From positions 7,332,598 to 7,396,597 of the forward strand of contig OY365810.1 of the NCBI GenBank assembly GCA_959347315.1: 64,000 nt of DNA, written 5' to 3'. The position numbers were made by a program, and so were the translations under genes. The stretch is from Bimastos eiseni. Its lineage: Eukaryota; Annelida; Clitellata; Crassiclitellata; Lumbricidae. The notes beneath the pieces are model-generated. The model was not told the DNA's origin. It worked only from the letters and a program-made list of their open reading frames with translations, and did not search any database. This document shows positions 37,601 to 42,734 of this stretch, piece by piece (position 1 is the first letter of the stretch; every line of letters begins with the position of its first letter).

Positions 37601-38218
37601 CGTAACGTTCAGCTAACCCCCCACCCACTCCCACAACGTTTTGAAGCACCACACCCACCCTCAAGCGCTCCGTAATTATGCAATGACCCCCCTTCAAGTC
37701 AAACTTTAAACCTCATCATTACTGCTGTACATCACTACTGCAATACTTCACATAGCGATTAAAAAAATTAAAACTTGATTCATAAACAACATTATGACAC
37801 CAAGCCATACATAAACGAATGCAAATTATAGACATCCCCAAACGAATTTATGATAGATGACACACGAAAAAATAATAAGATTCTGGAATTTGTAAACCAA
37901 AGGCCATTATAATTATCGTATAAATATTATATTCCATTAATCTAATCATTGCTTAAAACGTACAATGGCAGACGGTTGGATCTTACATTTTCGTATTCCA
38001 CAAATAATTTTTGGAATCTCGCTTATGGTATGCCCAATGGAGTTTGATTTCCTCCGGGAAGTGAGCGCAGACCCACCCACCGCCCAACTTACCTCCTCAA
38101 GCGCGGCCACCGTAGCCCTGCACTGACCCAGTCGAGACACAAACGTCGACGTCGTTGGCGAATGGAAGTCATCCCAAGCCTCTTGTAAAAATTCTGCTAC
38201 AGAAATATTTTCAGGCAT
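11155..38218 (-). CDS. ASAP: ASAP: ArfGAP with BAR, PH, ankyrin and SH3 domains (26 coding exons)
   Basis: GTPase-activating protein for Arf GTPases, acting at membranes, focal adhesions and endosomes. Coding exons, 5' to 3': 38218-38093, 35253-35181, 33638-33493, 32883-32759, 32077-32002, 31131-31078, 30051-29966, 29100-28941, 28424-28254, 27321-27274, 26670-26619, 25912-25864, 25296-25121, 24257-24124, 23134-23046, 22039-21859, 21265-21174, 20101-19915, 19104-19036, 18593-18549, 17711-17546, 16560-16269, 14879-14821, 14225-14065, 12138-12010, 11244-11155. All junction phases agree, and the total is 3,036 nt, or 1,011 residues. Domains: BAR about 1-255, PH 304-405, ArfGAP 425-545 with zinc ligands Cys441, Cys444, Cys461, Cys464 (CX2CX16CX2C) and arginine finger Arg469, ankyrin about 583-675, proline-rich 770-930, SH3 948-1007. 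Length and the lack of long tandem proline repeats resemble vertebrate ASAP2; ASAP3 lacks SH3. It is probably the single invertebrate co-orthologue of ASAP1/2/3. Exon boundaries were read by eye; exon 8's donor is weak. Confidence 0.95.
11525..11751 (+). mobile_element. LINE 3' end (CR1/L2-like)
   Basis: A decayed frame with [17 protein letters not shown], the last segment of CR1/L2-type ORF2, then GGGGCGCTATATTAAG and a (TTGA)n tail. It lies in the last intron of ASAP, in the opposite orientation. Confidence 0.7.
12010..12138 (-). CDS. ASAP: ASAP exon 25: SH3 domain
   Basis: Encodes basic KKRR, then [20 protein letters not shown] and the paired tryptophans EWW of the SH3 fold. Acceptor TTTCAG, donor TGG|GTCAGT. 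Confidence 0.95.
13195..13393 (-). mobile_element. LINE 3' end (CR1/L2-like)
   Basis: On the - strand it reads [14 protein letters not shown], then AGAGGCACTATATAAATT and an ATTGATTG tail. The same family as the copies at 48.4 and 49.1 kb. Confidence 0.75.
13893..13975. repeat. Dispersed SINE tail fragment
   Basis: Shares GAGCAATT(G/C)TGAGT(A/G)AA(G/C) with elements at 27683 and 28700, the first of which has a tRNA-like head. Confidence 0.45.
14065..14225 (-). CDS. ASAP: ASAP exon 24: proline-rich region
   Basis: Encodes [13 protein letters not shown] and a linker ending NEAPQ. Acceptor CTGCAG, donor CAG|GTACCA. Confidence 0.9.
14821..14879 (-). CDS. ASAP: ASAP exon 23: proline-rich region
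   Basis: Encodes [19 protein letters not shown]; acceptor TTTCAG, donor CGG|GTGAGT. Confidence 0.9.
15085..15140 (-). repeat. LINE/SINE 3' tail fragment
   Basis: Only the shared tail remains: TATCTTGAAGGGGTGCTATATAT on the - strand, shortened by decay. Confidence 0.55.
16269..16560 (-). CDS. ASAP: ASAP exon 22: proline-rich region
   Basis: The longest exon and strikingly GC-rich compared with its introns. It encodes [14 protein letters not shown] and [12 protein letters not shown], likely SH3-binding ligands. Acceptor TTACAG, donor AAG|GTCTCT (weak, but the only one in phase). Confidence 0.85.
16738..16935 (-). repeat. Dispersed repeat, copy 1
   Basis: Begins with ATCAATCAA words and holds CTCAGAGGCACTC, then AGCTCTAGGGGAGTCATG. 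The same arrangement occurs at 33215-33400, so this is an interspersed element about 190 bp long. Confidence 0.65.
17546..17711 (-). CDS. ASAP: ASAP exon 21: serine-rich linker
   Basis: Starts [20 protein letters not shown]; low-complexity, serine-rich. Acceptor TTTTAG, donor AAAC|GTACGT. Confidence 0.87.
17752..17845 (-). repeat. LINE/SINE 3' tail fragment
   Basis: Contains the tail AGATATCTTGACGGGGTGCT on the - strand and a stretch shared with the copy at 19130 (ATGTCAAATGTCAT against AAAATGTCAT). Confidence 0.6.
18405..18510 (-). repeat. tRNA-derived SINE
   Basis: The - strand has an A-box-like TGGTTGGATGG (18486-18496) and a perfect B-box GGTTCGATACC (18445-18455) at tRNA-like spacing. 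The acceptor stem does not pair, so it is a SINE head and not a tRNA gene. Confidence 0.6.
18549..18593 (-). CDS. ASAP: ASAP exon 20: acidic segment
   Basis: 15 codons, [15 protein letters not shown], an acidic stretch as in vertebrate ASAPs. Donor ACA|GTGAGT. Confidence 0.9.
19036..19104 (-). CDS. ASAP: ASAP exon 19: post-ankyrin segment
   Basis: 23 codons including [12 protein letters not shown], matching the family's conserved VxVEW segment. Donor GTG|GTATGT. Confidence 0.92.
19130..19215 (-). repeat. LINE/SINE 3' tail fragment
   Basis: Another copy of the shared tail; it starts 26 bp upstream of the acceptor of ASAP exon 19. Confidence 0.55.
19915..20101 (-). CDS. ASAP: ASAP exon 18: ankyrin repeats 2-3
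   Basis: Encodes [20 protein letters not shown] and [15 protein letters not shown]; acceptor TTACAG, donor CTG|GTGAGT. Confidence 0.96.
20285..20640 (-). mobile_element. LINE/SINE 3' region
   Basis: The - strand has GGCGCTATATAAATACTTG at its end and a decayed frame with [15 protein letters not shown] and [12 protein letters not shown], like the last residues of a LINE ORF2. Confidence 0.6.
21174..21265 (-). CDS. ASAP: ASAP exon 17: ankyrin repeat 1
   Basis: Encodes [11 protein letters not shown] and [11 protein letters not shown]; donor TAG|GTCAGC leaves two bases. Confidence 0.94.
21400..21850 (-). mobile_element. LINE ORF2 C-terminal fragment next to ASAP exon 16
   Basis: The - strand frame has [20 protein letters not shown] and [20 protein letters not shown], typical of the segment after the reverse transcriptase in CR1/L2-type LINEs, followed by a decayed ALWNDLP segment. 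It starts within about 20 bp of the exon 16 donor and is in frame with the exon. Confidence 0.8.
21859..22039 (-). CDS. ASAP: ASAP exon 16: end of ArfGAP, link to ankyrin repeats
   Basis: Encodes [17 protein letters not shown] and [15 protein letters not shown]. Its acceptor region is almost entirely a 21-bp minisatellite, and a LINE fragment starts within about 20 bp of its donor ATG|GTGAGA. Confidence 0.94.
22050..22157. repeat. 21-bp minisatellite, about 5 units
   Basis: Unit AACAACATATTAAACTATCAC; the array starts about 10 bp from the acceptor of ASAP exon 16 and replaces its polypyrimidine region. Confidence 0.9.
22245..22312. repeat. Inverted partner of the 21-bp minisatellite
   Basis: About three units of GTGATAGTTTAATATGTTGTT, the reverse complement of the array 90 bp away. 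Together they could fold into an imperfect hairpin with stems of about 60 bp. Confidence 0.85.
22406..22457 (+). repeat. LINE/SINE 3' tail fragment
   Basis: GAGCGCCTCTGAATAGTTAC then GAGGAGCTATATAAATC, the shared tail on the + strand. Confidence 0.55.
23046..23134 (-). CDS. ASAP: ASAP exon 15: ArfGAP
   Basis: Encodes [19 protein letters not shown]; acceptor GACAG, donor CAT|GTAAGT leaves two bases. Confidence 0.94.
23405..23699. repeat. 24-bp minisatellite, about 12 units
   Basis: Unit CAGTCATTAGGTGAATAGTC plus ATAG, with small differences, inside ASAP intron 14. Units are contiguous with no unique spacers, so it is not a CRISPR-like array. Confidence 0.92.
24124..24257 (-). CDS. ASAP: ASAP exon 14: ArfGAP catalytic core
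   Basis: Encodes [12 protein letters not shown] and then [20 protein letters not shown], giving Cys461, Cys464 and arginine finger Arg469. Donor CTC|GTAAGG. Confidence 0.96.
24890..25030. repeat. 66-bp direct duplication in purine-rich DNA
   Basis: ACAAGGAAGCAGACACACAG and following bases occur at 24901 and again at 24967 within an AGAC-rich tract of ASAP intron 13. Confidence 0.8.
25121..25296 (-). CDS. ASAP: ASAP exon 13: end of PH, first half of ArfGAP zinc finger
   Basis: Encodes the final PH helix ([17 protein letters not shown]), a serine-rich linker and CCDCGAP, which supplies Cys441 and Cys444 of the zinc site. Donor CCAG|GTGTCT. Confidence 0.94.
25647..25697. repeat. (TGA)n/(AAT)n microsatellite
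   Basis: GATGAT triplets followed by about 14 AAT triplets in ASAP intron 12. Confidence 0.9.
25864..25912 (-). CDS. ASAP: ASAP exon 12: PH domain
   Basis: Encodes [15 protein letters not shown]; acceptor TTCTAG, donor GA|GTGAGT. Confidence 0.93.
26619..26670 (-). CDS. ASAP: ASAP exon 11: PH domain
   Basis: Encodes [17 protein letters not shown]; donor CCA|GTGAGT leaves one base. Confidence 0.93.
27274..27321 (-). CDS. ASAP: ASAP exon 10: PH domain
   Basis: 16 codons including [11 protein letters not shown], a PH-domain signature of the family. Acceptor TTTGCAG, donor AAG|GTGTGT. Confidence 0.94.
27683..27795 (-). repeat. tRNA-derived SINE
   Basis: The - strand reads TGGCCAATTGGTTGAAGCGC, then TGACCTTGTGATT and GGGTTGGAGTC: an A box (27779-27789), an anticodon-arm-like segment and a B-box-like word (27736-27746). 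The body GCTCGAGCAGGTCC ends in the fragment seen at 13893 and 28700. Confidence 0.65.
27960..28180 (-). mobile_element. LINE 3' end (CR1/L2-like)
   Basis: The - strand frame has [16 protein letters not shown], followed by GAGCTGTGCTATATAAATTA. Same family signature as at 13195. Confidence 0.75.
28254..28424 (-). CDS. ASAP: ASAP exon 9: start of PH domain
   Basis: Encodes [10 protein letters not shown] then [18 protein letters not shown], the first PH strands, 57 codons in phase 0 at both ends. Donor GAT|GTTAGT. Confidence 0.94.
28700..28760. repeat. Dispersed SINE tail fragment
   Basis: Carries AAGCAATTGTGAGTGAACAA and GCTCAAGATC, like the bodies at 13893 and 27683. Confidence 0.4.
28941..29100 (-). 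CDS. ASAP: ASAP exon 8: end of BAR, linker
   Basis: Encodes [19 protein letters not shown] and [17 protein letters not shown]. The acceptor TTCCAG is clear. The donor I infer, GAG|GTTCCA, departs from consensus after GT; it is the only GT that keeps the frame into exon 9. Confidence 0.8.
29966..30051 (-). CDS. ASAP: ASAP exon 7: BAR domain
   Basis: Encodes [18 protein letters not shown], nearly identical to the family consensus. Donor AA|GTGAGT leaves two bases. Confidence 0.95.
30540..30830 (+). mobile_element. RTE-like retrotransposon fragment
   Basis: An open stretch [20 protein letters not shown] then [13 protein letters not shown] matches the C-terminal YGCExW ... W(C/I)WRR segment of RTE-type ORF2 proteins, after which the frame is lost. 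It lies in ASAP intron 6, opposite strand. Confidence 0.75.
31078..31131 (-). CDS. ASAP: ASAP exon 6: BAR domain
   Basis: Encodes [18 protein letters not shown], 18 codons in phase 0 at both ends, donor GAG|GTAAGG. Confidence 0.95.
31565..31790 (+). mobile_element. LINE 3' end (CR1/L2-like)
   Basis: Frame [20 protein letters not shown] then FAFLKTCFF, the usual end of CR1/L2-type ORF2. It lies in ASAP intron 5, opposite strand. Confidence 0.7.
32002..32077 (-). CDS. ASAP: ASAP exon 5: BAR domain
   Basis: Encodes [20 protein letters not shown], then SGAE. Acceptor GTTACAG, donor GAA|GTAAGC. Confidence 0.94.
32759..32883 (-). CDS. ASAP: ASAP exon 4: BAR domain
   Basis: Encodes [19 protein letters not shown] and [15 protein letters not shown], the most recognisable BAR segment of the family. 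Donor TG|GTGAGG. Confidence 0.95.
33215..33400 (-). repeat. Dispersed repeat, copy 2
   Basis: The same order of words as 16738-16935: ATCAATCAAAAAGAC, CTACTCAGAGATGCTC, AGCTCTAGGGGAGCCCA. In ASAP intron 3. Confidence 0.65.
33493..33638 (-). CDS. ASAP: ASAP exon 3: BAR domain
   Basis: Encodes a segment with SENLEKLG and ending [10 protein letters not shown], as expected in the second BAR helix. Acceptor TTTTGTAG, donor TTG|GTGAGT. Confidence 0.92.
33925..34150. repeat. Degenerate AGAAGTTGGATTGATGAAAA repeat, block 1
   Basis: About five diverged units of a roughly 40-bp motif in ASAP intron 2. Confidence 0.65.
35181..35253 (-). CDS. ASAP: ASAP exon 2: BAR domain
   Basis: Encodes [20 protein letters not shown]. 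Acceptor CATAG, donor ACT|GTATGT; leaves one base to the next codon. Confidence 0.92.
35630..35960. repeat. Degenerate AGAAGCTGGATTGATGAAAA repeat, block 2
   Basis: About eight units of the motif seen at 33925, now on the far side of ASAP exon 2, in intron 1. The two blocks flank exons 2 and may derive from one another. Confidence 0.7.
36241..36428. repeat. 38-bp minisatellite, about 5 units
   Basis: Unit contains CATTTCATCTACGCCAGTTA and GTTAATATTTAGAAAACG; the first unit is diverged, the other four nearly identical. ASAP intron 1. Confidence 0.92.
36681..37686. mobile_element. Non-autonomous DNA transposon-like element
   Basis: Ends in inverted TCATTGCATAATCACG (36681) and the complement of CGTAATTATGCAATGA (to 37686), 15 of 16 matching. 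Subterminal regions have TAACGCATCGTAACG and GGCGTTACGTAACG next to CCCACCC tracts. No transposase is seen. In ASAP intron 1. Confidence 0.55.
38093..38218 (-). CDS. ASAP: ASAP exon 1: start and BAR helix
   Basis: Starts [18 protein letters not shown], aligning with the family's usual N-terminus, and ends in phase 0 at GAG|GTAAGT. G at -3 of the ATG. The frame is open a little further upstream, but only through a TTG, so 38218 is chosen. A 5' UTR exon may lie further upstream. Confidence 0.93.
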
Positions 38219-38223
38219 CGCAT
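38197..38223 (-). promoter_or_regulatory. Short upstream ORF overlapping the ASAP start
   Basis: An ATG five bases before the ASAP ATG, out of frame, opens eight codons that end at TAG inside the ASAP coding region. If the transcript includes it, it could lower translation of ASAP. Confidence 0.5.
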
Positions 38224-38929
38224 GTTCTGATCGCAAAACGAGAAAATACTACTAAAAAACAGCAAAACATAAACAGCACGTTATCCGCTGGAAGACTGGT
38301 ACCCCGTCGCTAATCAGGTCAACAAGGAAGTGACCAGAAATACGCGGATTTTTATTATTTCATAAAACATACGCAAAGTACAGTTAATTCACTAATTCTA
38401 TTATTCTACGCTAAAGAATATAACTTTTACCCAATTTCTTACTGTTCTCGAATGTAATCCGCTTTACATTTGACACGCATAGATACCACAGCATTATAAT
38501 TATGTGGCGCTGCTACTCTGGAAAGTCAAATCCTGAGGGTGAATCAAATTTTGAAAGTCAATCAAATGGTTGATTTAAAATTGCATCTTTATTGTACTGT
38601 ATTTTGCACCTTTATAAACTTCGTTGAAACCCGGAATACGTAAAACGAAATAACGGCTTTTCGTTATTAATTACGTCATTAACCAATCAACTCATTGTGA
38701 AATTGATCTTCAATCCATAGAAATATGCTATCCGTGTTTATTTAAAATTCTTTGCATATTTCAGATATATAGTCTGATGTCCTACTCCGATTAACGATAA
38801 TTTGTATTGCCTCTGAGAATCCGCAGAGGGGCGCAAAGGGGAACATGTGCGCTCCTAGATTTTGCACATTATTATTTTCAGAGAATTTTGGTATAATTTG
38901 GTTACTATGATTATTACAATAGGGGAACT
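38219..38929. other. Upstream region of ASAP
   Basis: Should hold the ASAP promoter and any 5' UTR exon. I see no CpG-rich block or clear core promoter. Confidence 0.35.
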
Positions 38930-39330
38930 TGGTCTAAAACGGGCCCCTCGGGTCAAATGGGCCATCTCTATATAGGTGCCATCTAGCGGCTTTTCTAGAC
39001 GTTATCTACAACGCATTGCACCAGACTAATATGTTGAATACTCATGACTGCTAAAATTGCCATAGATCGCAAACTGTTGGCGGACGCGATTAGAAGTTTA
39101 TTTTAGTCGATTTTCCTAATTTTCTCGTCCACATTAATTTGGACAGTGCACGTGTTGTGTTCAACATTTTCTTGGAAGCCGAGATATAGTTTGCATTACT
39201 ATACACCTGTAAATAAGTTGCTGATAATCTATTTAAAATATTCTATCATTTGACTTACTAATGGCCGTCTGTTGTATTGACCTATGTTGTGTCTAAAACG
39301 GACCCTAAGGGCGTGTCTAAAATGGGCCCG
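38930..39330 (+). repeat. Three GTCTAAAACGGGCCC-like words
   Basis: GTCTAAAACGGGCCCCTCGG at 38933 and close variants at about 39291 and 39315, just before the transposase remnant. They may be part of that element's 5' region. Confidence 0.45.
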
Positions 39331-39417
39331 TGGCCTGTTTTATGCATGCGCCTTAAAGTTGATGATTATTACGAATTTCACTGCAGTACATTATTATGTT
39401 CTGTTGACAGTTTAGAA

Positions 39418-39610
39418 ATGAGAAGATACAAGAGAAAAACTAACAAAAAGTCATGGATCAAGGGAAATATGATTAATGCAATTGATGCATGCATTAAGAT
39501 GTGAAGAAATGGAACTTAAAAAGGCATGCAGAGTTTTTATTAGGTTACTTCTGGAAATAGACACAGGAAAACGTATAGCAGAGAAGTTAGCTGCTCCTGA
39601 CAAGTTCTGA
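39418..39610 (+). pseudogene. Pogo/Tigger-like transposase N-terminus, frameshifted
   Basis: MRRYKRKTNKKSWIKGNMIN then AIDACIK resembles the psq-type helix-turn-helix at the start of pogo/Tigger transposases. A frameshift after ACIK moves the expected continuation (EEMELKKACRVF) to another frame, and further stops follow. No DDE domain is found downstream, so this is a fossil. Confidence 0.6.
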
Positions 39611-40299
39611 GGCTAGGAAAACGAAGTCTGAAAAAGAAAAGACTAGGCAGAAGACTAAGCAGTCCCCGGCGTGTGAAAAGAACCAACAGCGCGTCAGATA
39701 AGGCCAAGTAGAAACAATCGAAAACTGCTTTTGATGTCATTTGCCTAGTATATGGCATAAAGGAACATACTGCAGGAGATCTTCAGATAGGATGCGGATA
39801 GATTGCACCCGAGGCATGTCATACTTGGTATCACGAGCCGTGTGCCGAACAGAACGGTCTATTTGATGACGATGACCTCATTTCCATCCGATGCTGTTGA
39901 CAAAATTCTCTCTTCCTTTCAATTTTTTGCCTCATTCAAGCTAAAGTCTAAGTTATGATTCTAGCAAACAATATATATCAGTGTACACATACTAGACTAG
40001 AATCATAATATTAAACCCTTTTTATCTCAAAAGCCAAAACTCTTATTTACATAAAACTATCCTATATTGTGCGTGTGTGTTCCTCATCAAAATTCTAACA
40101 ACTAAACCTAAATACGTGCAAAGGAGCATCGTCATGTCTGCCCCTATTGATAAATAAGCGAACATACAAATACTGTGCTATCAATATTTGGTGAAATAAA
40201 GATTGATAACAAATACAACAGCGCAGAATCCTAACCTTCGGGTGAGCTTCATCTTTCTATGTAGAATTTCTGTGGGATTCAACATCCGCTTTTCAACCG

Positions 40300-40575
40300 T
40301 CAGACCGCCCTCTCTCCTTTCCACCGTCACCTCCTCCACCGTCCTCTCCCATCCCCTGCGTCTCTCTCTTCCACCATCACACCGCCCTCTCCCCATACCA
40401 CTGCCCCTCTTCCATGGCACCGTCACACCGCCCTGTCCTCATCCCCCACCTATTCCATCGTCACACCGCCTTCTCCCTTTCCTCATCCACCTCTTCCACC
40501 GTCACACAGCCCTCTCCCCATCCTCTCCACCTCTTCAAACGTCACATCACCCTCTCTATTCCACCTCCCCTCGGC
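40300..40575. repeat. Degenerate pyrimidine-rich minisatellite
   Basis: Irregular units built on CCACCGTCACACCGCCCTCT and CCCCAT. Long frames on both strands are due to the repeat. Confidence 0.8.
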
Positions 40576-40621
40576 TCAACACAGAATAACTTATAAATTT
40601 AAAATGACAATAATATTGGAT

Positions 40622-40697
40622 TTACGGGTTTTTACACCGCTCCAGAGTTCCCACTGCCTTACACAGTGGGCTTACGGGTTTTTACACCACTCCAGAG
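40622..40697. repeat. 50-bp direct duplication
   Basis: TTACGGGTTTTTACACCGCT and the next six bases occur at 40622 and 40672, with a single difference (CGCT/CACT). Confidence 0.85.
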
Positions 40698-40754
40698 GCC
40701 CAGCAGTAATACTAAACATACACTACAAATAAAATAATAATAAAAAACACAGAG

Positions 40755-40830
40755 CCCCATCTTCCCTCATTCCACCCCATCTTCCCTCATTCCACCCTAT
40801 CTCGCCTCATTCCACCCCATCTCGCCTCAA
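40755..40830. repeat. 20-bp tandem repeat, 4 units
   Basis: Units of CCCCATCTTCCCTCATTCCA with small changes, just before the candidate exon at 40889. Confidence 0.85.
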
Positions 40831-40888
40831 TCAACAAGGCACCTGAAGAAACACAGCGCACAAAAGAAGATTATTATTAAAACACGTT

Positions 40889-41140
40889 ATGACAGACATC
40901 AAGAAGCCTATCCTTAGAGGGCCTATAGACAGAATAAACCACAAGATTCATCTGTTGGAGCGGACCTCGTGCGTTGGTACCCAACCCACAAACATCACAG
41001 GGACCGTTATGTCCCAATTAGATCAACGATTGCTGCGCTCATCTGTGTGTGAAGCTATGCAGATGCCGCGCTTCCGTCATCAACTCGAGCCCGCAGCTCA
41101 TCTCATGTCTCAGATCTTCCTCTTGGAACACTCGACCGCT
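40889..41140 (+). CDS. Candidate first coding exon, unknown protein
   Basis: ATG at 40889 opens 84 codons that end exactly in phase 0 at GCT|GTAAGTTC, a near-perfect donor. The protein segment is mixed in composition (QLDQRLLRSSVCEAMQMPRF) with no low complexity, unlike its surroundings. I do not recognise it. A strong acceptor, TCTCACCTTTTCAG at 42340-42353, would add only four codons (HGDS) before a stop, giving an 88-residue protein; a different downstream exon is equally possible. Confidence 0.4.
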
Positions 41141-42205
41141 GTAAGTTCATGCTTTAGAATTTTATTCTGCACAGCGAACACTTTCAAAATATCTTAAGTT
41201 GCACATATAAACTAATAGGCTACGAGTTAGGCTAAATAATCAGACGCGCAGCGTCTTTTTGATGTAGTGGACTGAAATGCGCTAGGCCTATATTAAGTGG
41301 CACATAGGCCCCTTTCGTGTAATCTCGTGAAGTCTCGATGATTGACGAGATCCTTTGGTTACCGTTGGTCCCACCTGGGTGCATAGCAGTCACTGCCACT
41401 GGAGACTCTATCTAACCTTGAGTTAACACATTTTTCGTTTATCACTTTAACGAGGAGTAACTGCGCTGGCTCCAATTCGTTTTTTATAGGCCTACACTCT
41501 CGTCAACAGTTCGCCTAATTAGAACTTATGTCAGCTGTATGCGGCAATGGGGATACACTGCAGCTACAAATTTATCAAAAACGTTGTCAAAATCCAAATG
41601 AACTACTCTGGCAGGATGCATAGACAAAATTGCTACATCTGACAATCTGTGCGTTGTAATTCTAATTAGTTAGTCTTTACTAGTTTGAGACAACTGAATG
41701 TGTCCATAATTGATGACTAGACTAGCGGTAGTTCAAACTGTTCAATCAGTTGAAATTTCTGCTAAATATAACCCAATAACGGATGATCAGAACCTACATG
41801 TAGCTGGCGTCAGCTCACTCTAATTTATCAATTCTATGTAGAATTTAGCTGACTCTTCCCGTTATATTCTGCTACGGCTGAGAGAAGCTTCAGTACATTG
41901 AAATTCAACAGTTTTTGCGATCATCAATAACAAACGAACTCCTATCAGGATTGGCATTAATTTCAATCGAATGTCATCTTGCAGATGACGTTGACTTTGA
42001 ATCAACGATAAATCGTTTTACTTCAATGAAATCAGGCAGTCAAAGTATTTAACATAAACTAGCTTAGATCAACATAAATACTGTAGGCCCTATTGGCATA
42101 AATTTACGTGTCTTAATTTTAAAGTATCTGCTTACAGTGCTTAGATGTTTGATCCTGTTTGACGTGTTCGGCGACTAAATTAGGACTGGCTTACTAAATT
42201 AGTCA
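41141..42205. other. Possible intron or intergenic DNA
   Basis: Nothing recognised. Recurrent TAGGCCTA-like words start here and continue to about 45 kb. Confidence 0.4.
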
Positions 42206-42286
42206 ATTTGGAGGCGCCATAGATCTCGAGCCCCTTGAAATTTTGTTCGCCCCCCCCCCACGCAACAAAACCTAAATCCGCCACTG
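42206..42286 (-). mobile_element. hAT-like transposon end
   Basis: On the - strand it begins CAGTGGCGGATTTAGGTTTT followed by a G9 tract, a common terminus of hAT-type elements. The other end was not found. Confidence 0.4.
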
Positions 42287-42346
42287 AAACTCATGGTGAC
42301 TTAAGACAAGGATATTACCAAACGCTTTTAACCTCATCTCTCTCAC

Positions 42347-42526
42347 CTTTTCAGCACGGCGACTCTTGATTTCTGCAGGCCACAGCTTACGTTGACAGGT
42401 GACACTTCGCCAGGTAGGCCTATATATGGCGGTGACTTTGCCCTCGTTTGGTCCCTGCGTTGGAAGACGATTGAACGACGTCTTTTGTCCAGAATATAAT
42501 TGCGGCATCAGGCAATGGTTGTCCAT
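42347..42526 (-). CDS. Candidate exon, unknown protein
   Basis: ATG at 42526 opens 60 codons ending at AAAAG|GTGAGAG. Residues such as NRLPTQGPNEGKVTAIYRPT are not low-complexity. I cannot find partner exons, and the donor sequence is also the mirror of the + strand acceptor described for the 40889 exon, so at most one of the two readings is likely. Confidence 0.25.
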
Positions 42527-42695
42527 GAATAACGTCTCATTTAAAAGATCACTGCATAGGAAGACGATTGAATATTCACGAATTAATCAATCAACTTCCT
42601 TATACTTACATGATTATAGACGTAATACTATTAAGCGCTTCATAAATTAACCTAAAACACTGCACTGGCGTTCGCGTTCCATAATAAACTGTATT

Positions 42696-42734
42696 GGCTA
42701 CATGGGCCCGAGATGTGGGCCAGCCCATGTAGCC
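42696..42734. repeat. 12-bp perfect inverted repeat
   Basis: GGCTACATGGGC and GCCCATGTAGCC around a 15-nt loop; a stable hairpin of unknown role. Confidence 0.8.

Noticed and set aside
38219..38236. Extended N-terminus of ASAP from TTG
   Set aside because: The family's usual start aligns at 38218, where there is an ATG.
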